From the NCBI GenBank assembly GCA_963798075.1, contig CAWCRU010000001.1, positions 124,001 to 188,000 of the forward strand: 64,000 nt of DNA, given 5' to 3'. The translations under genes and the position numbers were made by a program. The stretch's first letter is position 1; each line of letters begins with the position of its first letter. The notes under the pieces are model-generated. The model was not told the DNA's origin, did no database searches, and worked only from the letters and a program-made list of their open reading frames with translations. The DNA comes from DATAOG01 sp963798075. Lineage in GTDB: Bacteria; Pseudomonadota; Alphaproteobacteria; Geminicoccales; Geminicoccaceae. This document shows positions 18,320 through 27,545 of the stretch, one piece after another.

Positions 18320-19213
18320 TCACCCCCGGCGGCGGCGGCGCTCGCGGCCGCTGCCGTCGCCCTCGGGCTGCGGCTCGCGGAACGCCTTGAGCCAGCGCCG
18401 GCAGTCGCGGTCGTGGCCCATCAGCACGTCGGCACCGAGGATCGCCGCGGTCTCCTCGGCGTGCAGCGGGTTCAAGATCGCCGAGGTCATGCCGGCGCCG
18501 ATCGCCATCGCCAGGAAATTCGCGTTCAGGCCGTGCCGGTTGGGCAGGCCGAAGGCGATGTTGGAGGCGCCGCAGGTGGTGTTGACCTTGAGCTCCTCGC
18601 GCAGGCGCCGGATCAGATGGAAGACCGAGCGCCCCGCCTGGCCGAGCGCGCCTACGGGCATGACCAGCGGATCGACCACGATGTCGCGGTGGCTGATGCC
18701 GTGGTCGGCCGCGCGCTCGACGATCCGCTTGGCGACCCCGAAGCGGACGTCCGGATCCTCGGAGATGCCGGTCTCGTCGTTCGAGATCGCGACCACGGCG
18801 GCGCCATATTTTTTGATCAGCGGCAGCACGGCCTCGAGGCGCTCGTCCTCGCCGGTCACCGAATTGACCAAAGGCTTGCCCTGGTAGGCCGCGAGCCCGG
18901 CCTCGAGGGCGGCCACGATCGAGCTGTCGATCGAGAGCGGCACGTCGGTCAGCGACTGCACGAGCTTGATCGTCTCGGCCAGGATCCTGGGCTCGTCCGC
19001 GAGCGGGATGCCGGCATTGACGTCCAGCATATGCGCGCCGGCCGCGACCTGGGCCAGCGTGTCCGCCTCGACCGTGGAAAAATCGCCGGCCGCCATCTCG
19101 GCCGCGAGCTTCTTGCGCCCGGTCGGGTTGATCCGCTCGCCGATGATGCAAAACGGCCGCTCGAACCCGATCACGACCTCGCGCGTGGCCGAGCTGACGA
19201 CGGTATCGGTCAT
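18320..19213 (-). CDS. Methyltetrahydrofolate:corrinoid methyltransferase (pterin-binding, MtgA/MtvA-like)
   Basis: A TIM-barrel pterin-binding enzyme of about 297 aa that moves a methyl group between methyl-corrinoid protein and tetrahydrofolate. The family opening FCIIGERINPTGRKKL is present, as are the pterin-site strands DVNAGIPL, SIDSS and the Asn-containing NSVTGE, plus CGASNIAFGLPNR near the end. The C-terminal tail is arginine-rich. It overlaps the next gene by 4 nt (ATGA). Its partner corrinoid protein is encoded 1 kb upstream, so transfer between the two is very likely. Confidence 0.85.
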   Translation of the reverse strand: MTDTVVSSATREVVIGFERPFCIIGERINPTGRKKLAAEMAAGDFSTVEADTLAQVAAGAHMLDVNAGIPLADEPRILAETIKLVQSLTDVPLSIDSSIVAALEAGLAAYQGKPLVNSVTGEDERLEAVLPLIKKYGAAVVAISNDETGISEDPDVRFGVAKRIVERAADHGISHRDIVVDPLVMPVGALGQAGRSVFHLIRRLREELKVNTTCGASNIAFGLPNRHGLNANFLAMAIGAGMTSAILNPLHAEETAAILGADVLMGHDRDCRRWLKAFREPQPEGDGSGRERRRRRG

Positions 19214-19530
19214 GCGGAGCTGCCCTCAGATGCCGGCTCGAGGCCGCCGTTCGCGGCCAGCGCGCGCAGGCGCTCGGGTGAATAGTCGGCATCGAGGCGG
19301 GCGGCCGCGGCGTCGGCCTCGGCCTCGAGGTCGTCGCCCGGGGCGGCGGCGACGGTCCGCCGCCATTCGCCGAGATAGGCGTCGGTGCCGTGCAGACCCG
19401 CGCGCATCGCGGCCCGGTCGATCGCCGCCTGGAAGCGCTCGCCCAATACCCGCTTGGCGCTCGTGCGTCCGGCCTTGACGATGACCTGGGCCGGGATGTC
19501 GCGCCAGCAGACGAGGATCAGCTCGGCCAT
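19210..19530 (-). CDS. Virulence-factor-family small protein (PF13769 type)
   Basis: A 106-aa protein starting MAELILVCWRDIPAQVIVKAG. It matches the family labelled virulence factor in annotations, with conserved WRDIPAQV and GRTSAKRVLGERF segments. The label is historical; members are usually found inside corrinoid/one-carbon clusters like this one, next to DUF1638. It is translationally coupled to the methyltransferase gene and follows DUF1638 by 8 nt. Biochemical function unknown; an accessory role in corrinoid metabolism is inferred from position. Confidence 0.75.
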   Translation of the reverse strand: MAELILVCWRDIPAQVIVKAGRTSAKRVLGERFQAAIDRAAMRAGLHGTDAYLGEWRRTVAAAPGDDLEAEADAAAARLDADYSPERLRALAANGGLEPASEGSSA

Positions 19531-19538
19531 GGCGGCAA

Positions 19539-20172
19539 TCAGCTGGCCCGGCCGAGGAAGCCCGCGAGACCGCCATAGCCGGTCACGCGCTGCTCGAAGG
19601 CGAGGCCGAGCCGGAGCGCTGCGGCCTTCGCCTGCCGCTCGAGAGCCAGATCGGCGGTCTGGGCGAGGTAGACGAGCCTGGTGTAGTTGCCGAAATAGAG
19701 CGGCAGCAGCTCGGGATGGCGGTCGAGCCCGAGACCCTTGATCACCAGCGTCTGAAAATGGCGGACGAGATAGTCGGTGAGGTAGAAGCAGCCGGGCTCG
19801 GCGTCATGCTCCGCCAGGAACTGGTCGAGCCCGCGGTAGAAGGCGTAGCAGTGCGGCCCGGCAATCCGCTCGACCCCCTCCTCGGCGAGCACGCGATCGA
19901 GCTCGCCGCCGGTGCCGCAGTCGCCGTACAGCACCAGAATATGCTCGTACTGCCGCCTGCCCGGCCCGAATCTTGGCGCGCACCGCGGCCGGGATCCGCT
20001 CGGGCCGGTTGTGGAGCTTGGCCGGCAGGCAGGTGAGCTCCAGATGGCGCCAGCCGTTCAGCTCGATCAGGGCCAAAACCTCCCGGGCGAGCGCGCCGCA
20101 GGCGATCAGCAGCGTCCTCGTCGGCGTCCGGGGCGGCGTCTCGCGGCGGCGTCTGGGGCGGCGCCATGGCAT
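19539..20172 (-). CDS. DUF1638 protein (frame broken near 19955)
   Basis: A DUF1638 protein of about 210 aa. The start MPWRRPRRRR leads into LLIACGALAREVLALIEL and LTCLPAKLHNRPERIPAAV, then the frame shifts near 19955; the continuation is QYEHILVLYGDCGTGGELDR and RVTGYGGLAGFLGR at the end. Deleting one G joins the pieces. The conserved cysteines (CGALA, CLPAKLHNRP, DCGTGG) suggest a metal or cofactor site. DUF1638 is a constant companion of methyltransferase-corrinoid genes, sometimes fused to them. It begins 9 nt after the corrinoid protein gene. Confidence 0.8.
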
Positions 20173-20181
20173 GCGCCCCGC

Positions 20182-20892
<711 letters not shown>

Positions 20893-20917
20893 GGCGGCTT
20901 CCTACCAAACGCCTGAT

Positions 20918-20936
20918 CGCCTGCTTTGAGCAGACG
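20918..20936 (-). promoter_or_regulatory. Hairpin in the leader of the corrinoid operon
   Basis: CGCCTGCT and AGCAGACG flank a 3-nt loop, giving an eight-pair stem with one G-U pair, 25 nt before the ATG of the corrinoid protein gene. CGCCTGA-type direct repeats surround it (20909-20950). It could affect translation or be a protein-binding site. It lacks the B12-box and size of a cobalamin riboswitch. Confidence 0.3.
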
Positions 20937-21098
20937 CCTGACGGCCTGATCGGCGTCAAGTAGTTTTCGCACAGCCCCCGAGCTTGTGCCCCGACGACCA
21001 GCACTAGCGCAAATACGACACGCTGCCAATCCGTCACAGGCCTTGCGGTTCAGGCGATTAGGCGGTGGCTCTAGCGCAGAGGTGGAGGCGGCCGGCAC

Positions 21099-21728
21099 TC
21101 AGTCGAGGCCGCGCATCAGGCGCGCCACCGCCAGGCCGTCGGGCTCGCCGCTCGCCTCGAGCGCCCGGACCACGCCGGCGCGGTCGGCTGCCGTCCGATT
21201 CTGATTGAGCTTGCGCTTGCCCTCGAGGCGGCCGATCTCGATCTCGAAGGCGACGATGCCGCGCTTGAGCGCGGCGAAGCTCGGCGCCGCGATCTCGGCC
21301 GGGCTCCAGGGCGGCTTGGGCGCCAGGCCCTCTTCCATGGTCCGGGTCAGACGGGCAAGCGCGTCGGTCACCGCCGCATCGTCCTCGAGAATACGCGGCA
21401 CGCCATAGGCATGCACCGCCACGTAGTTCCAGGTCGGCACGAGGCCGCGGGCGGCGTACCAGTCGGGTGAGACGTAGACGTGCGGCCCCTGGAAGATCGC
21501 CAGGACCTCCTGGCCGGCCGCGAACCCCCGCCAGATCGGATTCGGGCGCGCGACGTGGGCGATCAGCGTACCCTGCGGCCCGCGCGAGCGGTCGAGGACG
21601 AACGGCAGGTGGGCCGCCTCGAGCGATCCGCCGGCGGCGACCAGGATGCCGAAGTTGTGGGCCTCGATCAGGTCCTGCAGCTCGGCCGCGGCGCCCTTTG
21701 GGAACGCGAAGTGGTTCGGGATGTACAT
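21099..21728 (-). CDS. PaiB-family FMN-binding regulator/flavin-split-barrel protein
   Basis: A 209-aa protein of the PaiB family, annotated as an FMN-binding negative transcriptional regulator. The start MYIPNHFAFP is the family signature; other conserved parts are AHLPFVLDR, AHVARPNPIW, HVYVSPDWY and VPTWNYVAVHAYG, all typical of the split-barrel flavin fold. The C-terminal KRKLNQNRTAADRAGVV matches the family end. PaiB proteins lack an obvious DNA-binding domain and may be enzymes. It follows the aldolase gene by 41 nt on the same strand, so the two may be co-transcribed. Confidence 0.85.
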   Translation of the reverse strand: MYIPNHFAFPKGAAAELQDLIEAHNFGILVAAGGSLEAAHLPFVLDRSRGPQGTLIAHVARPNPIWRGFAAGQEVLAIFQGPHVYVSPDWYAARGLVPTWNYVAVHAYGVPRILEDDAAVTDALARLTRTMEEGLAPKPPWSPAEIAAPSFAALKRGIVAFEIEIGRLEGKRKLNQNRTAADRAGVVRALEASGEPDGLAVARLMRGLD

Positions 21729-21769
21729 GGCTTGCGTCGCGACCGCGGTCCGGCCGGTTGTCGCCTGGC

Positions 21770-22721
21770 TCAGAAGTCGGGCGGCTGCCAGCCGAGCCCG
21801 GCAAGCTCGCTCTCGAGCGCCTCGGCCTCGACGTCCGGCAGCGGCAGGAAGGGCGGCCGCACCCGGCGCCAGTCCGGATCGCCCTTCCGATCGGCGATCA
21901 GATGCTTCATGACGGGGATCAGTGGCCGCAGCTGCAGCACCTTGCGCACCGCCGTCAGCTCCTCCTGCTGCGCCTCGAGCCCCGCCGCGCCGGCGTGGAA
22001 GTCGTCGTAGAGCTTGCGGATGGCCGCGGGGTTGACGTTGCATGACGCGCTGATGCAGCCGCTGCCGCCCGCCTTGAGCCCGGGCAGGAGCAGGGTCTCG
22101 GCGCCCGGGAAGATCGCGAGATCGGGGAACCGCTCGATCAGCAGCTTGGTGTTCTGCCAGTCGCCCGAGCTGTCCTTGACGCCCTTCACCATGCCGGGAT
22201 GCCTGCGGCAGCAGGAGCTCGATCAGGCCGGGCGTGATCGCGACCCCCGAAAGCCGCGGGAAGTGGTAGAGGTAGAGGTTCAGCTCGGCGGTCCCAAGCC
22301 GTTGAATGACCGCATCGAAGCTCGCGAACAGGGCCTCATCCGACAGATCTTTGTAGTAGAACGGCGGCAACATCAGCACGCCCGCGACCCCGAGCTCGAG
22401 GGCGTGCCGGGTCAGGCGGACGCTGTCGGAGAGCGCGCAGCAGCCGGTGCCGACCAGGAGGCGAGCTTGCGGCAGGCCGGCATCGAGCGCCGCCTCCAGC
22501 ACGCCGGTCCGCTCCTCGACCGAGAACGAGTTGGCCTCGCCCGTGGTCCCGAACAGCACGAGGCCATGGCAGCCGGCGCCAAGCAGCCAGCGCGCATGGC
22601 CGATCAGGCGCTTTGCATCCGGTCTCAGATCCGCGTCGACCGGCGTCAGCGCCGGGCACCAGACCCCGCTGAGCTCGCCCGCCGCGGTCCCGGTCCGCTC
22701 CGCCAGGCTGGTCGCCGTCAT
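21770..22721 (-). CDS. Dihydrodipicolinate synthase-family aldolase (frame broken near 22195)
   Basis: A DapA/N-acetylneuraminate-lyase superfamily enzyme of about 316 aa forming a Schiff base with 2-oxo acids. The phosphate/carboxylate motif GTTGEANSFSVEE and the catalytic tyrosine in YLYHFPRLSG are in the first part; the Schiff-base lysine region GVKDSSGDW follows the break. Deleting one G near 22200 gives LPQHPGMVKGVKDSSG. The C-terminus ends DVEAEALESELAGLG. Not next to lysine biosynthesis genes, so it is probably a catabolic aldolase of the 2-keto-deoxy-sugar or hydroxyproline type. Confidence 0.75.
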
Positions 22722-22928
22722 CGCTTTCTCCCCATGCCCTCCGTCGGTTGCCTGTCGCACGCCCGGGCGCCCGGCGCAAGCACCGGCTGCCCGCCCGGCG
22801 GGGCGGCGCATTAACGCATTGCTATCGGCCGCCGTGCTAGCGCTGGAACCGCGCCCCATGCGCGGCACGAACGGCGAACGGCAGACGCGCCGACAACCCG
22901 CCTCGCGCAACGTCGGAGTGGCCGGTCC

Positions 22929-23687
22929 ATGGATCTCGCGACCTTGATCGGCTTGGGCAGCGGGACCGCGATCGTCCTGCTGGCCATCCTGATGGGCGGC
23001 GACTTCATGACGTTCGTCAACGTCCCGAGCCTGCTGCTCGTGGTCGGCGGCGCCGCCGCGGCGACCGTGCTGCGCTTCACCCTCACCGACGTCGTGATCG
23101 CGCTCAGGACCGGAATCTCGGCGGCGCTCGCGCATGCCAAGACCACGCCGCGCCTGCTGATCGACGAGATCGCCGAACTCGCCCGCAGGGCGCGCAAGGA
23201 AGGCCTGATCGTTCTCGACGGCATCGAGATCGACGACGAGTTCCTCAAGAAGGGCGTCCAGCTGTGCGTCGACGGCATGAGCTTCGACTTCATCAAGGAT
23301 GCCCTGACCCGGGAGCGCGACCTCTATATCGAGCGCCACGAGGAGGGCGAGAAGATCTTCCGCGCGATGGGCGACGCGGCGCCCGCCTTCGGCATGATCG
23401 GGACGCTGGTCGGCTTGGTCCAGATGCTGAGCAACATGGAGGACCCCAAGACCATCGGCCCGGCCATGGCGGTGGCCCTGCTCACCACCCTCTATGGCGC
23501 CATGATCTCGAACCTCGTCTGCCTGCCGATCGCCGACAAGCTCACCTCCAAGGCGCAGGCGGCCTACGTGCATCGCACGCTCGTGATCGAGGGCACGCTC
23601 CACATCCAGAACAAGACCAATCCGGACGTGATGACCGAGTTCCTCAGCGCCTATCTGCCCGAGCATCTGCGCGAGGCGGCGGAATGA
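22929..23687 (+). CDS. motA: Flagellar motor stator protein MotA/PomA
   Basis: A stator channel subunit of 252 aa. Four membrane segments are visible: near residues 4-22, 30-48, about 150-170 and 183-203. The conserved family phrases FMTFVNVPSLLLVVGG, MGDAAPAFGMIGTLVGLVQML and AMAVALLTTLYGAMISNL are intact, and the cytoplasmic loop has the expected charged residues (LARRARKEGL). It belongs to the PomA/sodium-type branch by length. It is followed 68 nt downstream by motB. No other flagellar genes are seen in the window. Confidence 0.9.
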   Translation: MDLATLIGLGSGTAIVLLAILMGGDFMTFVNVPSLLLVVGGAAAATVLRFTLTDVVIALRTGISAALAHAKTTPRLLIDEIAELARRARKEGLIVLDGIEIDDEFLKKGVQLCVDGMSFDFIKDALTRERDLYIERHEEGEKIFRAMGDAAPAFGMIGTLVGLVQMLSNMEDPKTIGPAMAVALLTTLYGAMISNLVCLPIADKLTSKAQAAYVHRTLVIEGTLHIQNKTNPDVMTEFLSAYLPEHLREAAE

Positions 23688-23755
23688 TGCGGCCTGCGTC
23701 GGCCTGCCGATGCCGGGCAGGGTCCCGGGCCGGCGCGGGCGGAGGCTGAGGCGCC

Positions 23756-24662
23756 ATGGCCAAGAACGCCGCGCCCGCCGGCGCGCCCGCCTGGATCGTC
23801 ACCTTTGCCGATCTGATGTCGCTTCTGGTCTGCTTCTTCGTGCTCATGATCTCGTTCTCGGTGCCGGATACCCAAAAGCTCAAGATCGTCGCCGGCTCGA
23901 TGCGCGACGCCTTCGGCTTCCAGCGCGAGGTCATCGTGAGCGGCATGGTCGAGATCGATGGCAACCCGCGCTTCGACTTCGCCCGCGACCTCGTGCCCCT
24001 GCCGGTCACGGACCGGGTCGGGCCGATGCCGGAGGACGGCGACGTCATGAGCGCGCCGACCACGCGGGCGCAGGAGATCGAGGACATGCTCGAGCTGCTC
24101 GATCCCTATATCGTCGAGCCCGGGGACCAGGCCGCGGCCGCGCCGCCCGCGCAAAAGCCCTCGGAGGAGCAGAGGTTCGAGCAGATCGAGCAGGATCTGC
24201 GCCAGGCCATGCAGTCGGCGCCGGACCTCGCGCGGCTGGCCGACAATCTCCAGATCGAGCGCGCGCCGGAGGGCCTTCGCATCCAGATCGTCGACCAGGC
24301 CGGGACCTCGATGTTCCCGCTCGGCCGCGCCGACATGTACGAGGCGACCAGGGCTCTGCTCGGGCAGGTCGCGCGCGCGATCGCGGCGCTGCCGAACAAG
24401 GTCTCGATCGCCGGCCATACCGACAGCGTGGCCTATCGGCAGACCGACGGCTACGACAACTGGTCGCTGTCGCTCGATCGCGCCGATGCCACCCGGCGGA
24501 CCCTGGTCGCCGCCGGGTCTCGACCAGAGCCGGATCGCGACCGTGATCGGCAAGGCCGATACCGAGCCCATGTTCGCGGGCGACCCCCGCGATCCCCGCA
24601 ATCGCCGGATCAGCATCACGCTCCTGCGCGAGGCGCCGGCGACCCCGGCCGTTGCCGGGTGA
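23756..24662 (+). CDS. motB: Flagellar motor protein MotB with OmpA-like domain (frame broken near 24520)
   Basis: The peptidoglycan-anchored stator partner of MotA, about 301 aa. A single N-terminal membrane segment contains the proton/sodium-binding aspartate region TFADLMSLLVCFFVLMISFS. The C-terminal OmpA/MotB domain begins MFPLGRADMYEATRA and has SIAGHTDSVAYRQTDGYDN. After LVAAG the frame breaks; the next frame gives LDQSRIATVIGKADTEPMF and DPRNRRISITLLRE, the family end. Deleting one G of a GGG at about 24516 repairs it. The aspartate and peptidoglycan-binding part before the break look normal. Confidence 0.85.
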
Positions 24663-24698
24663 TGGCCGCCGGGCCCGCTCTGGGCTAAGCCATGGGCC

Positions 24699-25889
24699 AT
24701 GGCAGCTGACGACGAGACGACCCCGGGCGACCGGCTCCGGGCCCGCTACCAGGCCGCGCGCGCCGAAGGCGGGCTGCGCCCCGACCCGGCCCAGCGGCAC
24801 GTGGTCGAGCGCCTGGCGGCGCTGGCCGACGCGCTGCCCGGCTACGCGCCCCCGGCGCCGCGCGCGGCCTGGCTCGATCGCCTGCGCCAGCGGGCCGGCA
24901 GGCGGCCGCAGCCGCCCCGGGGGCAATACATCCACGGTCCGGTCGGGCGCGGCAAATCGATGCTGATGGACCTGTTCTTCGCGCTCGCGCCGGGCCCGGC
25001 CAAGCGGCGGGTCCATTTCCATGCCTTCATGCTCGAGGTCCATGGGCGTCTCGATGACGAGCGCCGGCGGAGCGGCCCCCGCGAGGATCCTCTGGGACGG
25101 CTCGCCGACGCTCTGGTCGAGCGCGCCTGGCTGCTCTGCTTCGACGAGTTCCAGGTCCAGAACATCGCCGATGCGATGATCCTCGGCCGCCTGTTCGAGG
25201 CGCTGCTCGAGCGCGGCACGGTCATCGTCCTGACCTCGAACTTCGCCCCGGAGCGGCTCTACGAAGGCGGCCTGAACCGCGACCGGTTCCTGCCCTTCAT
25301 CGCGCTGCTCGAAGAGCGGCTCGAGGTCATCGCGCTCGACGGCGTCCGCGACTACCGCCTGGATCGATCGCGCGAGGTCGCGACCTACCACCAGCCGCTC
25401 GGTCCGGCGACCGATGCCAGCCTCGAGCAGGCATTCGCTGCCTTGACCGACGACGCGGCGGCGGCGCCCGAGGTGATCAGGGTGGCAAGCCGCCGGCTCG
25501 CGGTGCCCAAGGCCGCGGCGGGCGTCGCCTGGTTCGACTTCGAGGCGCTCTGCGAGCAGCCCCTCGGCGCGGCCGACTATCTTGCTTTGACCGAACGCTA
25601 TCACACCGTGCTGCTGTCCGGCGTGCCGCGCCTCACGCCCGACAAGCGCAACCAGGCGCGCCGCTTCGTCACTTTGGTCGACGCGCTCTACGACCGCCGG
25701 GTCAACCTGATCATCGGCGCCGCGGCCGCGCCCGCCGAGCTCTATCCCGCGGGTGATGGCGCGTTCGAGTTCCAGCGCACGGTCAGCCGGCTCGCGGAGA
25801 TGCAGACCCGGGCCTATGTCGAGAGCCCGCCGCTGACCGGCGAGAACACCGACTTCACGCCCTTCGCGCTGACGACCGACATCATCTGA
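24699..25889 (+). CDS. zapE: Cell-division ATPase ZapE (AFG1/Lon-associated family)
   Basis: A P-loop ATPase of 396 aa. Walker A is GPVGRGKSMLMDLFF (about residues 84-98), Walker B is CFDEFQVQNIADA with the AFG1 signature, and sensor 1 is VIVLTSN. The N-terminal part GLRPDPAQRHVVERLAAL and the C-terminal FDFEALCEQPLGAADYLAL complete the family. ZapE interacts with FtsZ and influences ring stability at division; in mitochondria its homologue AFG1 is linked to protein quality control. It is transcribed in the same direction as motAB, 36 nt after motB. Confidence 0.9.
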   Translation: MAADDETTPGDRLRARYQAARAEGGLRPDPAQRHVVERLAALADALPGYAPPAPRAAWLDRLRQRAGRRPQPPRGQYIHGPVGRGKSMLMDLFFALAPGPAKRRVHFHAFMLEVHGRLDDERRRSGPREDPLGRLADALVERAWLLCFDEFQVQNIADAMILGRLFEALLERGTVIVLTSNFAPERLYEGGLNRDRFLPFIALLEERLEVIALDGVRDYRLDRSREVATYHQPLGPATDASLEQAFAALTDDAAAAPEVIRVASRRLAVPKAAAGVAWFDFEALCEQPLGAADYLALTERYHTVLLSGVPRLTPDKRNQARRFVTLVDALYDRRVNLIIGAAAAPAELYPAGDGAFEFQRTVSRLAEMQTRAYVESPPLTGENTDFTPFALTTDII

Positions 25890-25931
25890 GCCGCAAGGTC
25901 GCCCCGCGTCGCCGGGCCGGAGGGGCGGCGC

Positions 25932-26660
25932 TCAGCAGGCGAGCTTCGCGGCCAGATCGAGGAAGTCGGCGGCGACCACGTCGAAGGCGTGCTCGGCCCG
26001 CAGATCGCTCCTCTGGCCCGGGCCGTGCTCGCTCGGCCGCGCGACGAAGGCGGTCCGCAGGCCGCAGGCTTGCGCCGCCAGCAGATCGCCGTTGTGGGCC
26101 GCGACCATGAGGCATTGGCGGGGCGCCAGCCCCAGGCTGTCGGCGGTGCAGAGATAGACCTCGGGCATGGGCTTGTAGGCGCGCGCGATCTCGGCGCCGA
26201 GGACCGCATCCCAGGGCAGGCCCGCGCGCCTGGCCATGTTGACCATCAGCGCGATGTTGCCGTTGGAGAGGGTGGCGAGGATGAACCGCCGCTTCAGCCG
26301 GGTCAGCCCCGCGACCACGTCCGGCCACGGGTCGAGCCGGTGCCAGGCGCGGTTGAGGCGCTCGATCTCGGCTTCCGGGCGCCCGGCCAGCCCGAACTCG
26401 GCGAGCACGCTGCGCAGGTTCTCACGGTGCAGATCGTCGAGCTTCGTCCAGGGCCGGCGGCCGCTGCGCACCGCCTCCATCGCCGGCTGATAGAGCGCGC
26501 GCCAGCGGTCGGCGAACGCCTCCCAGTCGCCGGGCCCGCGCTCGCCCCCGGGCCCGCCCTCGCCAAGGATCGCCCGCGCCTCGCGCGCGATCCCGCTGCG
26601 CCAGTCGACGACCGTACCGAATACGTCGAACGTGAGCGCTTCGACCTCGTCCAGGCTCAT
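25932..26660 (-). CDS. Haloacid dehalogenase type II (L-2-haloacid dehalogenase-like)
   Basis: A HAD-superfamily hydrolase of 242 aa. Motif I is TFDVFGTVVDWRSG, with the nucleophilic aspartate; motif II is LATLSNGN; motif III lysine lies in YKPMPEVYL; motif IV is MVAAHNGDLLAAQACG. The arginine shortly after motif I and the FGT sequence mark the type II dehalogenase branch, which hydrolyses 2-haloalkanoic acids, although many members have other substrates. It lies 23 nt beyond the MaoC gene on the same strand, so they may share a transcript. Confidence 0.85.
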   Translation of the reverse strand: MSLDEVEALTFDVFGTVVDWRSGIAREARAILGEGGPGGERGPGDWEAFADRWRALYQPAMEAVRSGRRPWTKLDDLHRENLRSVLAEFGLAGRPEAEIERLNRAWHRLDPWPDVVAGLTRLKRRFILATLSNGNIALMVNMARRAGLPWDAVLGAEIARAYKPMPEVYLCTADSLGLAPRQCLMVAAHNGDLLAAQACGLRTAFVARPSEHGPGQRSDLRAEHAFDVVAADFLDLAAKLAC

Positions 26661-26683
26661 GAGCCGATCTCCGATCAGAGCAT

Positions 26684-27196
26684 TCAGTCCGGCGGGCGTG
26701 CCAAGCCCGCTCCCCCGAACCCGGGCGCCCGGATCAGTCCGGCCGGCGATCCGGGCCGGCGCGCGAACATCACGTTGCCGATGAAGGTCAGGACCTCTTC
26801 CTGGTGTTGGTTGACCATCACCGAGCGCAGCCGGACCATGCCCCGGTCCGGCTTGGAGCGCGACGGCCTGACCTCGAGGATCTCGAGGCGGGCCTCGAGG
26901 GTGTCGCCCGGGCGCACGGGCTTGAGCCAGCGCAGCTCGTCGATTCCGGGCGAGCCCATCGCCGCGGCACGCCCGAGCAGGCCGTCGACGAACAGGCGCA
27001 TGAAGACGCAGACCGTGTGCCAGCCGCTCGCGATCAGGCCGCCATAGATCGAGGCGCCGGCGGCCGCCTCATCGAGGTGGAACGGCTGCGGGTCCCAGTC
27101 GCGGGCGAAGGCCACGATCTCGTCGCGCCCGAGGGTGCGCCGCCCCAGATGATGGATCTGGCCCGGCGCCAGATCGTCGAGATGGATCTCGGCCAT
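26684..27196 (-). CDS. MaoC-family dehydratase
   Basis: A hot-dog-fold hydratase of about 170 aa. The catalytic Asp/His region is typical: ARDWDPQPFHLDEAA with AGASIYGGLIASGWHTVCVF, where D and H would activate water for addition to an enoyl thioester. The C-terminal strand VMVNQHQEEVLTFIGNVMFA is also standard. I used the ATG at 27196, since the upstream extension is arginine-rich and lacks family features. Substrate unknown; the stand-alone R-specific type is usual. Precedes the dehalogenase gene. Confidence 0.85.
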   Translation of the reverse strand: MAEIHLDDLAPGQIHHLGRRTLGRDEIVAFARDWDPQPFHLDEAAAGASIYGGLIASGWHTVCVFMRLFVDGLLGRAAAMGSPGIDELRWLKPVRPGDTLEARLEILEVRPSRSKPDRGMVRLRSVMVNQHQEEVLTFIGNVMFARRPGSPAGLIRAPGFGGAGLARPPD

Positions 27197-27545
27197 GACT
27201 GATCGTCCAAGGCGAAGGTTGGCGGCGCGCGCCCCGCGACGCGCTTTTCGCATAGCCGCTGCGCCGTCCCGCGGCAAGGCCCGGCCGCCGGCCGCCGCGC
27301 CGGCGACGCCCGATGGTCGCCCGCGGCCGCCGGCGTCACCTAGTAATTAGCAAAATCATGACTGAGTATTATCACTGTTACTATATTCAGAGCTTAAGGT
27401 TAAGGCCGGTCGACTGCAAATTTACCCTCCGTTAATTTAGGCATGTCAGTTTGACTGATCGTTTGGCCCGATCGTCGGACGGCAACGGGGCCAGCATGCG
27501 TTTGCGGCCGCGCGGGCGGCCACGCCACATAGAGGGTGTGCCAGG
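27197..27545. promoter_or_regulatory. AT-rich intergenic region upstream of the Tad pilus genes
   Basis: A 349-bp gap between the divergent MaoC and tadG genes. From about 27340 to 27460 the composition drops sharply in GC relative to both sides, with runs such as TAGTAATTAGCAAAATCATG. This is the kind of island that holds promoters or binding sites in such genomes. I see no coding sequence and no clean palindrome. Confidence 0.45.

Noticed and set aside
20893..21098. Possible cobalamin riboswitch before the corrinoid operon
   Set aside because: No B12-box-like sequence and the leader is too short and simple; only a small hairpin is seen.
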